Shown: positions 11,589-21,199, counted from the first letter of the stretch. The stretch is DNA of 64,000 nucleotides from Streptosporangium brasiliense (GCF_030811595.1 NZ_JAUSRB010000002.1:682001-746000); one strand, 5' to 3'. Notes: generated by a model from the sequence alone, not told the origin. A program made the numbers and translations.

Positions 11589-11630
11589 CACGAGGAAAGG
11601 CCCGGGCCCGCGCCCGGGCCTTTCCTCGTG
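11589..11630. terminator. Bidirectional terminator
   Basis: Perfect 19-bp stem (11589-11607 with 11612-11630, CACGAGGAAAGGCCCGGGC) with a 4-nt loop, between the convergent aspC and STAND genes. The A-rich and T-rich flanks of the stem suit both directions. Confidence 0.9.
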
Positions 11631-11718
11631 TACGGCCACGGCCCCCGGCGCCCGCGTGGGGCCCGCCGCCCGACAGGGCCGACGGGGGCCGCCCCCCGGG
11701 GCGGGCTCCCCGTACGGG

Positions 11719-13677
11719 TCAGAACCGGGAGAAGGTCTCCTGGAGCGCGCGCTCCACGGCGGTCTGCAGGCCGATCGAGGACCCCACCCTGGCCAGCCGC
11801 TCGAACTCCGTCCTGCCCATGCGCCCGCGCAGCCTCAGCTCGGCGACGCGCAGCAGGCTCGCGAGCATGGGTGAGCGGCTGGGCGACACCTCGGCGCTCC
11901 GCCAGGCGGCGTCGGCCGCGCCGAGCAGGAGGGCGGCGAACGCGTCGTCCACACCGGAGGACTCGGCGATCACGGCGGACAGCTCCAGCCCCTCCAGCAT
12001 GGAGAAGGTGTCGCCGAACAGCTGGGCGCCGAGGAGGGCGTCACGGATGGCGGCGGCGGCCTCGACGCTGTTGCCGAGCAGGTGCTCCACCTGGCCCAGG
12101 AGGAGGTTCAGGCGGATGAGGGTCCACTGGTCACCGCAGGATTCGCAGAGGTCGCGCCCCTCCTGCAGGACGGACACGGCCTGCCCGTGATTGCCTTCGA
12201 GCATCATGGCGGTGGCCATGACCGTGTAGGTGGGCAGGAATCCGGGGAAGAAGTCGCCGGTCGAGCGGTGCCGCCCGCGGGCGTGCCTGATGTGCCGCAG
12301 GGCCTCGCCCACCTCGCCCCGCAGCACCGCCAGGTGGGACCGGAACTGGCTGACGTAGGCCGCGGCGTGTCCGTCGGCGTCCACGGCGACGCACTCGGCG
12401 AGGATGCGCTCCGCGCGTTCGGGCTCACCGCGCCGGATCGACAGCCAGGCGTGCGCCAGAAGCGCCTTGAGCCGCTCGGGACCGGGGGCGGGGTCGAGGT
12501 CCAGCCCGCGCTGGAGAAGCTCGTCGCCCAGGGCGTGCATGCCGCAGCGCGTCCACAGCGACCACAGGTTGCCGGCCATGTCGAGGCCCTTGCGGTGCTC
12601 CTCCGGCCGGGAGTAGCAGTATTCGATGGCCACGCGCATGTTGCCGGTCTCCGCCGCCAGCCGCCGGTACCGCTCCAGCTGAAGGTGCTCCCCGTCCAGC
12701 TCGGCGCGGCTGGACCGGCCGAGGAAGTGGTCGCGGTGGCGCCGGCGCGTCTCGCCGGTCTCGCCGAGCCGCTCCAGCCAGACGGCGCCGAACGCGCGGG
12801 CGGTGCCCGGCAGACGGTAGCGGACGTCGAACTCCCCCTCCTCTCGGGCGAGGACGGACTTGTCGATCAGGCCGAGCAGGGTGTCGAGGACCTCGCCGGC
12901 GTCGAGCCCGTCGGCGGTGCAGACGTCCTCGGCGGCTTCGAGGTCGAAGGTGTCGGGGAAGACCGACGCCCTGGCCCACAGCAGGCGCTCCTGCGGGCCG
13001 CACAGCTCGTGGCTCCAGCCGTAGGCGGCGCGCATGGAGCCGTGCCGCCGGCCGTCGGAGGCGGTGGCGAACACGTCGGCGGCGGCGGGGTCGGGGGCGG
13101 CGGCGGCGAGCTCGATCGCCAGGGGCAGGTTGTCGAGCCGTTCGCAGAGCGCCGCCGCGTCGACGCCGTCGAGCCTCCTGTCGGCGAGGACGGCAAGCAG
13201 GTGGACGGCGTCGGCCGTGGGCAGGCCGCCGACCTGGTAAAGGTGCTCGCCGGGGAGCCCGAGCCGCTGCCGGCTGGTGACCAGGACCCGCAGTCCCTCG
13301 ACGGAGCGCAGCAGCAGGCCGACCAGGATGCCCGCCGCGCCGACGGCGCGGTCGCAGCCGTCGAGGACGACCAGGCTCCGGCGCGGGGCGAGCCGGCCGA
13401 CCAGCGCCGCCAGCGCCGGCTCGCCCAGCCGCCGGTCGGCGCCGGCCGCGTCCGCGAGCGTCTCGGCCAGCGAGGCGAGGTCCGCGGGAGTGTCGGACAG
13501 GTCGGCGACGTGGACGCCGCCGGGAAACTCCGCTCCGAGGGTCCGGGCCAGGCTCAGCGCGAGGCGGGTCTTGCCCACCCCCGCGGTGCCGGTCAGCGTG
13601 ACGTGACGCGCCCTTCCCAGCAGGGCGGAGACCTCGGCCAGCTCTGCCTGCCTGCCGACGAAGACATCCGCTCTCAT
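11719..13677 (-). CDS. AfsR-like STAND ATPase with TPR region, no DNA-binding domain (paralogue A)
   Basis: 652 residues. NB-ARC-type ATPase: P-loop GTAGVGKT (30-37), Walker B SLVVLDGCD (101-109), the RVLVTSRQRLGL sensor and the LPLAIELAAA motif. A winged-helix segment with WSHELCGPQERLLWARASVF follows, then TPR-like helices to the end. The N-terminal SARP or C-terminal LuxR helix-turn-helix that usually makes such proteins regulators is absent. The ATG at 13675-13677 gives the family start (FVGRQAEL). One of four co-oriented paralogues (A-D). Its function is not known; a signalling or scaffold role is inference. Confidence 0.8.
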   Translation of the reverse strand: MRADVFVGRQAELAEVSALLGRARHVTLTGTAGVGKTRLALSLARTLGAEFPGGVHVADLSDTPADLASLAETLADAAGADRRLGEPALAALVGRLAPRRSLVVLDGCDRAVGAAGILVGLLLRSVEGLRVLVTSRQRLGLPGEHLYQVGGLPTADAVHLLAVLADRRLDGVDAAALCERLDNLPLAIELAAAAPDPAAADVFATASDGRRHGSMRAAYGWSHELCGPQERLLWARASVFPDTFDLEAAEDVCTADGLDAGEVLDTLLGLIDKSVLAREEGEFDVRYRLPGTARAFGAVWLERLGETGETRRRHRDHFLGRSSRAELDGEHLQLERYRRLAAETGNMRVAIEYCYSRPEEHRKGLDMAGNLWSLWTRCGMHALGDELLQRGLDLDPAPGPERLKALLAHAWLSIRRGEPERAERILAECVAVDADGHAAAYVSQFRSHLAVLRGEVGEALRHIRHARGRHRSTGDFFPGFLPTYTVMATAMMLEGNHGQAVSVLQEGRDLCESCGDQWTLIRLNLLLGQVEHLLGNSVEAAAAIRDALLGAQLFGDTFSMLEGLELSAVIAESSGVDDAFAALLLGAADAAWRSAEVSPSRSPMLASLLRVAELRLRGRMGRTEFERLARVGSSIGLQTAVERALQETFSRF

Positions 13678-13882
13678 TGCAGCCCCAGCTCCGTACTGAC
13701 TACACGTGTCCCTACGGTCGCATGGCGGAACGGTCGGCTGGTACCCCATCTGCCACATTTCCCCGGGTCACGCCGCCAGTCAGGAACACGTGCCGGCCGG
13801 GGCTCCCCGGCGCGGGCGCGCCGACGGGTCGCCGGCGGGTTGGGGCCAACTGTGACCGCCGGTGCCGGCCGTACGGCACCAT

Positions 13883-14908
13883 ATGGAAATGCCACGTCCC
13901 CTCAGCGAACTGCCCAAGGCCCACCTGCATCTGCACTTCACCGGCTCGATGCGGCACTCCACCCTGATCGAGCTCGCCCAGGAGCACGGCCTGCACCTGC
14001 CGGACTCGCTGAAGGAGGACTGGCCGCCCAGGTTGCGGGCGACCGACGAGCGCGGCTGGTTCCGCTTCCAGCGGCTCTACGACATCGCGCGGGCGGTCCT
14101 GCAGCGGGAGGAAGACGTCTACCGGCTGGTGCGCGAGGCCGCCGAGGACGAGGCCGCCGAGGGGTCCCGCTGGCTGGAGATCCAGGTGGACCCGTCGGGA
14201 TACGCCCATCGGTTCGGCGGGCTCACCCCGGCTCTGGAGCTGATGCTCGACGCCGCGGACAAGGCGGCCGGCTACGCGGGGATAGGGATCGCGGTCGTGG
14301 TGGCCGCCAACCGGACCCGGCACCCGTTGGACGCCAAGACGCTGGCCCGCCTCGCCACGCAGTACATGGACCACGGCGTGGTCGGGTTCGGGCTCTCCAA
14401 CGACGAGCGCCGCGGCCGGGCCCGTGACTTCGACGGGGCCTTCCGGCTCGCGAAACGGGCCGGGCTGCTGGCCGTACCGCACGGCGGGGAGCTGCTGGGC
14501 GCCGCCAGCGTGGCCGAGTGCGTCGAGGTGCTGGGCGCCGACCGGGTGGGACACGGCGTGCGGGCGGCCGAGTCGCCGCGGCTGATGGAGCTCCTCGCCG
14601 AACGGCGGATCACCTGTGAGGTCTGCCCCACCTCCAACGTCGGGCTGGGGGTGGCCGAGCGGGCCGAGGACGTGCCGCTGCGGCGGCTGTTCGACGCCGG
14701 TGTGCCGATCGCGCTGGGCGCCGACGACCCGTTGCTGTTCGGCTCCCGGCTGCTGCCGCAGTACGAGCTGGCCCGGCAGGTGTACGGCTTCGACGACGCG
14801 GAGCTCGCCGAGCTGGCCCGGCAGTCGATCCGGGCGTCGACGGCCCCGGAGCAGGTCCGCCGGGAGCTGTTCAAGGAGATCGACGAGTGGCTGGCATCAG
14901 CGGACTGA
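13883..14908 (+). CDS. Adenosine deaminase family protein
   Basis: About 341 residues. Metal-binding HLHLHFTGS near the N-terminus, PHGGE, DRVGHGVRAAE, CEVCPTSNVGLG and GADDPLLFGS match the zinc hydrolase that converts adenosine to inosine. The start is uncertain between ATG 13883 and 13889; there is no clear ribosome binding site. A palindrome (GGTGCCG-N6-CGGCACC, 13861-13880) ends 2 nt before the start, so a leaderless message or operator is possible. It is divergent from STAND gene A, and its last 12 nt overlap the end of the convergent anti-sigma gene. Confidence 0.88.
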   Translation: MEMPRPLSELPKAHLHLHFTGSMRHSTLIELAQEHGLHLPDSLKEDWPPRLRATDERGWFRFQRLYDIARAVLQREEDVYRLVREAAEDEAAEGSRWLEIQVDPSGYAHRFGGLTPALELMLDAADKAAGYAGIGIAVVVAANRTRHPLDAKTLARLATQYMDHGVVGFGLSNDERRGRARDFDGAFRLAKRAGLLAVPHGGELLGAASVAECVEVLGADRVGHGVRAAESPRLMELLAERRITCEVCPTSNVGLGVAERAEDVPLRRLFDAGVPIALGADDPLLFGSRLLPQYELARQVYGFDDAELAELARQSIRASTAPEQVRRELFKEIDEWLASAD

Positions 14909-15688
14909 GCCGGCGATCTCCAGGGCCCGCTGGAGATCGTCGACGCCCTCCAGGCGCAGGCCGGTCCGTCCTTCCTGCCAGATGAGCGTGGGGCCTGCCG
15001 CGCGGGGGCGGACCGGGGCCTGGCCGCCGCCCCGGGGCAGGTAGCTCAGGCCGTGGCGGGCCTGGATCCACTGTCCTCGGGAGGCGCCCGCCACCGGGAC
15101 CTCCTCCGGCCAGGGCGGGCCCAGCTCCTTGCGGAAGACGACCTGGAGCGTGCCGTCGTATTCGTCGAGCCTGACCCCCGGCCACAGCAGCGACACGACC
15201 CGGCCTCCGTCGCCCACCCTGACCTCGCGGGGCTCGCCCAGCCCGGCCGGGACGGAGATCGGGAACGCCGCCTGCTCCCGGGCCTGCTCCAGGGTGGCCC
15301 GCCGCTCCCCCGGCAGCGGCTCCGGCAGCCCGGACGGCAGCGGCCCGGGGGCACCGATCTCCAGCTCCACCCCCGCCAACCGCAGGACCTGCGTCACCGC
15401 GGCCCGCCCCACCGGGGTCCCCCCGAGGAACAGGGCGAGGAGGATCGCGACAGCGGAGACGATCGCCCGCCGCCGCAGGTGACCGCCGGGCCGCAGCACC
15501 CGCCATGCCCGCCGTGCCCGCCGTACCGGCGCGCTGGGCGGGGCGGGCGCGGGGTGGCGGTCGGCGGCGGGGAGGGCCTCCAGACGCGCCCGTACGGCCC
15601 GCGCCACCCCGGCGGGGGGCGGGGCCGGGACGTCGACGGACTCGCCGAGGGCGAGGAGCCGGGCTTCGAGATCGTCAGGCGAGGTCAC
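14897..15688 (-). CDS. Membrane-anchored putative anti-sigma factor
   Basis: 263 residues: a cytoplasmic N-terminus of about 75 residues, one membrane helix (about 76-98, RRAIVSAVAILLALFLGG) and an outside domain with LEQAREQAAFPISVPAGL, seen in other actinobacterial anti-sigma partners. No HxxxCxxC zinc motif is present. The GTG at 15686-15688 has a perfect GAGGAGGTG 5 nt upstream and lies inside the last codons of the sigma gene, so the two are coupled. The role is inferred from this pairing. Confidence 0.72.
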   Translation of the reverse strand: MTSPDDLEARLLALGESVDVPAPPPAGVARAVRARLEALPAADRHPAPAPPSAPVRRARRAWRVLRPGGHLRRRAIVSAVAILLALFLGGTPVGRAAVTQVLRLAGVELEIGAPGPLPSGLPEPLPGERRATLEQAREQAAFPISVPAGLGEPREVRVGDGGRVVSLLWPGVRLDEYDGTLQVVFRKELGPPWPEEVPVAGASRGQWIQARHGLSYLPRGGGQAPVRPRAAGPTLIWQEGRTGLRLEGVDDLQRALEIAGSVR

Positions 15689-16307
15689 GGCCCACCTCCT
15701 CACGCAGACGCTTCAGGCCGCGGAAGGCCCGCGACTTGACGGTGCCGACCGGGAGGTCGAGCACCTGGGCGGTCTCGGCCTCCGACAGTTGCAGGAAATA
15801 CCGGCAGACGACGACCTCACGTTCCCGCTCGGGAAGCGTACGGACCATGTCGAGGAGCCGGGTCCGCCGGTCGGTGTCGACCGCCACGTCCTGCGGGTCC
15901 TCCACCCCGGGAGGGTCCAGCTCGGTCAGCTTCACGGCCAGCTCGGCCCGGCGGCCCCGCGAACGGGTCAGGTTGTGGGTCTCGTTGGCCACGATCCGCA
16001 GCAGCCAGGGCCGGAACGGCGCCTCGCGGCGGAAGCCGGCCAGGTGGCGGTATGCCTTGACGAACGCCTCCTGGACCACGTCCTCGGCCTCGTCGGCGGC
16101 GCCGAGCATCGCCGCCGTGCGGTGCGCGAGCGCGCTGTAGCGGGTGACCAGCACCTCGTAGGCGTCCAGGTCACCGGCCAGGGAGCGGGCGATCGCCTCG
16201 TCGTCGTCCGTCGGGGGCTCCTTCGCGGTGTCGTGAGAGATTCCACCGCACGGCGACGCCCGGGGGGAAGCCCCGGGCAGGAGCTCCCGGCCGGAGTCCC
16301 GGACCAC
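15675..16307 (-). CDS. ECF-type RNA polymerase sigma factor
   Basis: About 210 residues. Region 2 (DAYEVLVTRYSALAHRTAAML, EDVVQEAFVKAYRHLAGFR, FRPWLLRIVANETHNLTRSR) and region 4 (LPEREREVVVCRYFLQLSEAETAQVLDLPVGTVKSRAFRGLKRLR) are complete. The N-terminal ~35 residues are not conserved and no ribosome binding site is seen at the GTG 16307, so the true start may be internal. It is coupled to the downstream membrane protein, presumably its anti-sigma factor; the signal is unknown. Confidence 0.92.
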   Translation of the reverse strand: MVRDSGRELLPGASPRASPCGGISHDTAKEPPTDDDEAIARSLAGDLDAYEVLVTRYSALAHRTAAMLGAADEAEDVVQEAFVKAYRHLAGFRREAPFRPWLLRIVANETHNLTRSRGRRAELAVKLTELDPPGVEDPQDVAVDTDRRTRLLDMVRTLPEREREVVVCRYFLQLSEAETAQVLDLPVGTVKSRAFRGLKRLREEVGRDLA

Positions 16308-16506
16308 GGCCGGACCACGGACGGACCACGGACGGACCCGGCCGGACCACGGAGCCGGGTGACCGCCGGTCCGCGGGCTCGGATCATGGGCGGCCCGCGC
16401 GCCCGGACCGTGACCGCCCTACGGGCTCAGGCAACTGCCGGTCCGCGGGCTCGGACCACGGCCGACCTGGGGGCCGGTCCACGGGCTCGGGCCGTGGTGG
16501 GCTCTG

Positions 16507-18696
16507 TCAGGCGAGGGCGTAGGCCACCGCGGAGCCGGGGTCGTCGTCGTGGCCCTCGGCGAAGGCCGCGTCGTAGGCGTCGTCGCCGAGCAGTTGCCTG
16601 GCCGTGCGCTCGGCGACCGTCCCCGGCTCCGACATGCCCTGCGGGCAGCCGGACCCCCGCAGCCCGGAGATGGCCCGCAGCCGCGCTCCCGTGCCCTGGA
16701 GGCGGGCCGTGCGGTAGCCGTCCCCCTCGACCGCGGCGATCACCGCGAGCTGGTCGACGGCCAGCGCCACGCCGGCCGTGTCGCGCAGCCGCCACTTGAC
16801 GTCGAGCGACTGCCTGGCCGCCGCCGCGGCCCCGGCCGCCCGACCGAGACCGAGCCGCGCGATGGACAGCACGTAGTCACCGCAGGCGCGGGCCCAGCGC
16901 TCGCCTCTGGCGTCGCAGAGCCGCTGCACCTCCTCCAGTGTGGAGACGGCCCTGGCGAACTCGCCGCGCCAGGTGACCGCCATCGCCAGGGTCACCAGGG
17001 CGAGCGGCTCGCCGACGGTCGCCCGGCCGGCCCTGCGGAAACACTCACGGGCGCGCTCGATGCCGGGTTCCACCTCGTCGAAGGCGCCGACGGACAGGGC
17101 GTGGACGGCCAGTTGGAGCCGGGCGTGCCCGGCCGCCGTGTGGTCGTCCCCGTCGAGGGCGGCCGACAGGGCCGCCTCCAGCCGGCGGCGGCCCCGCTCC
17201 AGGTCCCCTTCAGCGATGGCCACGCAGCCGTCGGCCCACAGGAGCCTGGGCAGCCCGGGATCAGCGCCGGGCGCGGCGTCGATCACCCGTCCCATGTGGT
17301 GGCGGCCCTCGCCCGACCGGCCCAGGCAGAGCCAGAGGGGCCAGAGCCTCCCGGCGAGCTCGACGGACAGCGGGCTCGACGGGTCGCCGGAGCCGAGCGC
17401 GCGGCGGAGATCGGTGCCGGCGGAGTTCAGCCGGGCCGCCCATCCCTCCTGCCCGGGGCCGTACCAGCCGGCGTCGGCCCTGCGTGCCAGGTCGAGGTGG
17501 TAGCGGCGGTGCCGGCGGAGCAGCCCGGCCTCCTCCCCGAGCCGGGCGAGCCGCCGCCGGCCGTACTCCTTGACCGCCTCCGGCTGCCGGTAGCCGCCGG
17601 GGACCCGGGCGAGCAGCGCCCTGTCCGCCAGGCCGGCCAGCAGAACGGGCACGTCGGTCAGGCCGTCGCCGCACACCCACCCGGCGGCCTCGGCGTCGAA
17701 GTCTCCGGCGAAGACCGACAGCCGGGCCGAGAGCAGGCGCTCCCCGGGGCCGCACAGCTCATGGCTCCAGCCGATCACGGTGCGCAGGGTGGCGTGCAGG
17801 CTCTCGGGGCGGGACAGCGGCCCCCGGTCGTCGTACGGTCCCCCGGACCGCTCCCCCCGGCGCTCCACCGGCGACGCTCCGGACCACTTCTCGGACCGCC
17901 CCGCGAGCCGCTCCACCGGCGACGCTCGGAACCATTCCTCCGAACGCCCCGCGAGCCGCTCCAGCGGCGACGCTCGGAACCATTCCTCCGAACGCTCCGC
18001 GAGCCGTTCCAGCGGCAGCGTCCGGAGCAGCCCGGCGGCCAGCTCGACGGCGAGCGGGATGCCGTCCAGCCGCCGGCAGATCCTGGCCGCGGACATCAGT
18101 GCCGCCCTGTCCGTCTCCAGGCCGGGGGCCGCGGCCCGGGCCCGGTCGAGGAAGAGCCGGAGCGCGTCGTCCGTCATCGGCCCCACGGCGTCGGGGGCCG
18201 GCGGCTCGAACGGCCCGACGGGCAGCAGCGCCTCCCAGGCAAGGCCGAGGGGCTGCCGGGAGGTCACGATGATCCGCACGCCGGGCGCCCCGGCCAGGAC
18301 GGCGGTGACGAGGTCGCGGCAGGCGTCCGGGAGATGCTCGCAGCCGTCCAGGATCAGCAGGAGGTTCTTGCCCGCGAGGAATTCGGCCAGCACCTCGCCC
18401 CCGGGGCGGGCCGACTGCTCGCGCAGCCCCAGGGCGGCCGCGACGATGTGGGCGAGCAGGTCGCCGTCGCGTTCGCCGGACAGCTCCACCAGCCAGGCGC
18501 CGTCCGGATAGGAGCCCTGGCATTCCTCCGCCGCCCTCACCGCGACCCGTGACTTGCCGACGCCTCCGGCGCCGGTGACCGTGACCAGCGACGTCTCGGC
18601 CAGGAGCTTCAGCAGCTCCCGGATCTCGCTCTCACGGCCGACGAAGCCGGTCGTCTCCGCGGGGAGGTTCCCGCGCCACCATGGGTTCCGTTCCAT
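16507..18696 (-). CDS. AfsR-like STAND ATPase with internal 16-residue repeats (paralogue B)
   Basis: 729 residues. P-loop GAGGVGKS (42-49), Walker B NLLLILDGCEH, IIVTSRQPLGL, RLDGIPLAVELAAG, then GWSHELCGPGERLLSARLSVFAG and TPR-like helices. Between the ATPase and the winged helix (about residues 231-290), a unit LERLAGRSEEWFRASP is repeated three to four times; the other paralogues have only one LER/RLDDR segment there. It ends AFAEGHDDDPGSAVAYALA with no helix-turn-helix. Function unknown. Confidence 0.8.
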   Translation of the reverse strand: MERNPWWRGNLPAETTGFVGRESEIRELLKLLAETSLVTVTGAGGVGKSRVAVRAAEECQGSYPDGAWLVELSGERDGDLLAHIVAAALGLREQSARPGGEVLAEFLAGKNLLLILDGCEHLPDACRDLVTAVLAGAPGVRIIVTSRQPLGLAWEALLPVGPFEPPAPDAVGPMTDDALRLFLDRARAAAPGLETDRAALMSAARICRRLDGIPLAVELAAGLLRTLPLERLAERSEEWFRASPLERLAGRSEEWFRASPVERLAGRSEKWSGASPVERRGERSGGPYDDRGPLSRPESLHATLRTVIGWSHELCGPGERLLSARLSVFAGDFDAEAAGWVCGDGLTDVPVLLAGLADRALLARVPGGYRQPEAVKEYGRRRLARLGEEAGLLRRHRRYHLDLARRADAGWYGPGQEGWAARLNSAGTDLRRALGSGDPSSPLSVELAGRLWPLWLCLGRSGEGRHHMGRVIDAAPGADPGLPRLLWADGCVAIAEGDLERGRRRLEAALSAALDGDDHTAAGHARLQLAVHALSVGAFDEVEPGIERARECFRRAGRATVGEPLALVTLAMAVTWRGEFARAVSTLEEVQRLCDARGERWARACGDYVLSIARLGLGRAAGAAAAARQSLDVKWRLRDTAGVALAVDQLAVIAAVEGDGYRTARLQGTGARLRAISGLRGSGCPQGMSEPGTVAERTARQLLGDDAYDAAFAEGHDDDPGSAVAYALA
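17862..18005 (-). repeat. Three tandem 48-bp units inside the STAND B gene
   Basis: Units start at 17862, 17910 and 17958, and a partial fourth starts at 18006. The in-frame expansion adds 16-residue segments; the low divergence between units suggests it is recent. Confidence 0.92.
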
Positions 18697-18780
18697 CGGT
18701 TCGTGCTCCTTCCACTCTTCTGTGGAAATCGCACCCCGTCAGGGTCACGGACCGGTCAGCCTCCCTCTCGCGGGTGGGGT

Positions 18781-18858
18781 TTACTTCTTCCCGAGTGCAA
18801 AACTCACCGCCGCCCCAAGGTCGAAGTTCCTCCCGTGCGCGGTGGAATTTCCGAATCG
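18781..18858 (-). pseudogene. C-terminal stump of a fifth STAND paralogue
   Basis: Between an upstream in-frame stop (18859-18861) and TAA at 18781-18783, the minus strand encodes 25 codons including FDLGAAVSFALGKK. This matches the C-terminus of paralogue D (FDLGIAVKYALGEK) position by position, with an AHG in place of its AEG. There is no start or ATPase part; the rest has been deleted. Identification rests on this short but specific match. Confidence 0.65.
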
Positions 18859-18930
18859 TCAGAGTTTGCCGCTCAAAGGCGGCCGGACCGCCCGGCCGGG
18901 AGTCTCGGCCCCGGCCGGGCGGCCCTGAGG

Positions 18931-21120
18931 TCAGCGGAGCTCGCCGTGCGCGGCCGTACGGCCATCGGCCCGGTCGCCGCCGGCGTCCCGGATCCGCGCC
19001 ACGGCCACGCCCGGATCCATGACCAGCCCCCGGGCGAACAGACGGTCGTAGACCGCGTCGCCGACGAGTGCCCTGGCCCGCCGCTCCGTACGCTCGCGGG
19101 AGGCCGCGGCGCCCTCGCGGGACACCAGCGCGTGAACGGCCGCGGCGTGCGCCGCCGCCGGGCCCGGCCCGTCCGACCCCACCGGGTCCTCCCCCCGCGT
19201 GCGGGGGGCTCCGGGGCCCTTCCCGGGCGTGCGAGGGGCCGCCGGCTCCGGCGGGCCGGGGCGGGACGGCTCCGCGGCCGCCCGCATCCGCCGGGCGGCG
19301 CCGAGCAGGCAGGCGGCCCGGCGCCCGTCACCGCCCGCCGCCGCGGCGGCGGCGAGCTGGTCCATCGCCAGGGCGCCGCCCACCGCGTCGCCCAATCGCC
19401 ATTTCACCTCGAGCGCCGCCCGCGCGTGGGCCTCGGCGGCGCCGGGCTCGCCGCGGTCCAGCTCGGCGAGCGAGCGCACGTGGTCGCCCTGGGCGCGCGC
19501 CCACAGCTCGCCGCGTCCGGCGCACCGCTCCGCCTGCCGCGCCAGCACCTCCACGGCCCGGTCGGGCTCACCCCGGACGACGGACACCATGGCCAGCGTC
19601 ACCTCGGCGGCGGCGAGCCCGGCGTGGTCGGGGCCCGCCCGCCCGGACAGCTCGGCCGCCTCGGCCGCGAGGCGGCCGGCCCCGTCGAGATCGCCGCAGG
19701 CCAGGGCGGCGGCCGCGGCGACCTGCCGGGCGCGGCCGGCGGCGGCGGGGTCGCCCGCGGCGATCGCCGTCTCGTACGCCTCGGCGGCCCGGGCGCGGGC
19801 CTCCGCCGTGTCGCCGTCGCCGAGCGCGGCCCAGGCGCACACCCACAGGGCCTTGGCCCGCGCCGGGTCGGGCCGCGTGTGCCGCCGGAGCGCCCGCTCC
19901 AGGTAGTGGCGCCCCCGCCGCGCCTGTCCCAGACAGCACCAGACGAACCAGAGCGCGGTCACCAGGTCGGACCCGTCGTCGTGGTCGAGGGCGGCCGTCA
20001 GGTTCGGCAGCTCGCGCCGGGCCCAGTCGGCCCAGCGGAGCTGGTGCGGGCCGGACCACTCGGCCTCCGCCCTGCGGGCCTGGGCCAGGTAGTGGTCGCG
20101 GTGGCGGCGGGTCAGGGCGTCTTCCTCGCCCAGCCGGCGCAGCCACTCACCGCCGTAGTCGCGGACCGTGTCGAGCATCCGGTATCGCGACCCCTCGGCG
20201 GTCAGGACCGACCTGTCCACGAGCCCGGGCAGCGGGAGCACCGGCAGCCGCTCGTCGGCGCAGACCGCCCGCGCGGCGTCGGCGTCGAACGGCCCGGCGA
20301 AGACCGACAGCCGGGCCCACAGCAGGCGCTCCTGCGCGGTGCAGAGCTCGTGGCTCCAGCCGACCGCGGTGCGCAGCGTCTGGTGGCGTCTCAGCGGGGC
20401 GGGGCTCCCCCCGACGAGCAGCTCGAAGCGGTCGTCCAGCCGTTCGGCGATCTGCTGGAGCGACAGCGTCCGCAGCCGCCGGGCGGCGAGCTCGATGGCC
20501 AGCGGGATGCCGTCCAGCCGACGGCAGACCCGGGCCACCGCCGCGGGGTCGAGGGTGAGGCCGGGCACCAGGGCGTGAGCCCGCTCGGTGAACAGCCGGA
20601 CCGCGTCCGCTCCGGCGTCCCCGGGCGCCGCCAGCGGCTCGATCGGCAGGACCCGCTCCCCGGGCAGGCCCAGCGGCCGGCGGCTGGTGGCCAGCACCCG
20701 CGCGTGCGGAGCCTCGGGCAGCATCCGGCGCAGCAGCGCCGCGCAGGCGTCGGTCAGATGGTCACAGGTGTCCAGGACCAACAGCAGCCGCTTGTCGGCG
20801 ACGAAGTCGGCCAGCACCTCCGGCTGGGGGCGCGCCGACTGCTCGCGCAGGCCGAGGGCGGCGGCGATGTCATGGCCGATCAGGTCGCCGTTCTGCTGGG
20901 CCGAGAGCTCGACGACCCACACCCCGTCGGCGAAGGAGCCGCGCAGCCGGTCGGCCGTCCTGACGGCCAGTCTCGTCTTGCCCACACCGGCCCCGCCGGT
21001 GAGGGTCACCAGCGGTGACCGGCCGACCAGCACGGCGATCTCGGCGAGCTCCTCCCGCCGCCCGACGAGGCTGCTCGTCTCCGCCGGGACGTTGTCCCGG
21101 CGCGTCCGCGTCTGCGCCAC
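18931..21120 (-). CDS. AfsR-like STAND ATPase (paralogue C)
   Basis: 729 residues from GTG 21118-21120, which has GGGGAG just upstream; a further upstream ATG (21225) is less likely. P-loop GGAGVGKT (42-49), Walker B LLLVLDTCDH, VLATSRRPLGLPGER, RLDGIPLAIELAAR, GWSHELCTAQERLLWARLSVFAG and an Ala-rich TPR region. Before the C-terminus there is a Pro/Gly/Arg-rich insert (about residues 600-650, SRPGPPEPAAPRTPGKGPG). It ends YDRLFARGLVMDPGVAVARI plus about 17 residues. It lacks any DNA-binding domain; role unknown. Confidence 0.8.
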   Translation of the reverse strand: MAQTRTRRDNVPAETSSLVGRREELAEIAVLVGRSPLVTLTGGAGVGKTRLAVRTADRLRGSFADGVWVVELSAQQNGDLIGHDIAAALGLREQSARPQPEVLADFVADKRLLLVLDTCDHLTDACAALLRRMLPEAPHARVLATSRRPLGLPGERVLPIEPLAAPGDAGADAVRLFTERAHALVPGLTLDPAAVARVCRRLDGIPLAIELAARRLRTLSLQQIAERLDDRFELLVGGSPAPLRRHQTLRTAVGWSHELCTAQERLLWARLSVFAGPFDADAARAVCADERLPVLPLPGLVDRSVLTAEGSRYRMLDTVRDYGGEWLRRLGEEDALTRRHRDHYLAQARRAEAEWSGPHQLRWADWARRELPNLTAALDHDDGSDLVTALWFVWCCLGQARRGRHYLERALRRHTRPDPARAKALWVCAWAALGDGDTAEARARAAEAYETAIAAGDPAAAGRARQVAAAAALACGDLDGAGRLAAEAAELSGRAGPDHAGLAAAEVTLAMVSVVRGEPDRAVEVLARQAERCAGRGELWARAQGDHVRSLAELDRGEPGAAEAHARAALEVKWRLGDAVGGALAMDQLAAAAAAGGDGRRAACLLGAARRMRAAAEPSRPGPPEPAAPRTPGKGPGAPRTRGEDPVGSDGPGPAAAHAAAVHALVSREGAAASRERTERRARALVGDAVYDRLFARGLVMDPGVAVARIRDAGGDRADGRTAAHGELR

Positions 21121-21199
21121 CGCTCCCCAGCCCCTCCGCGTAAGGTGGCAAGCCAACCACGGAACCGGCCAAAGGCCCGCCAGGGGGCGGCACCCCCGG

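Noticed and set aside
12082..14427. 781-codon plus-strand frame, and similar very long plus frames over 16549-18552, 18703-21018 and 21308-23320
   Set aside because: Mirror images of the STAND genes, rich in Gly/Pro/Arg/Gln with no domains.
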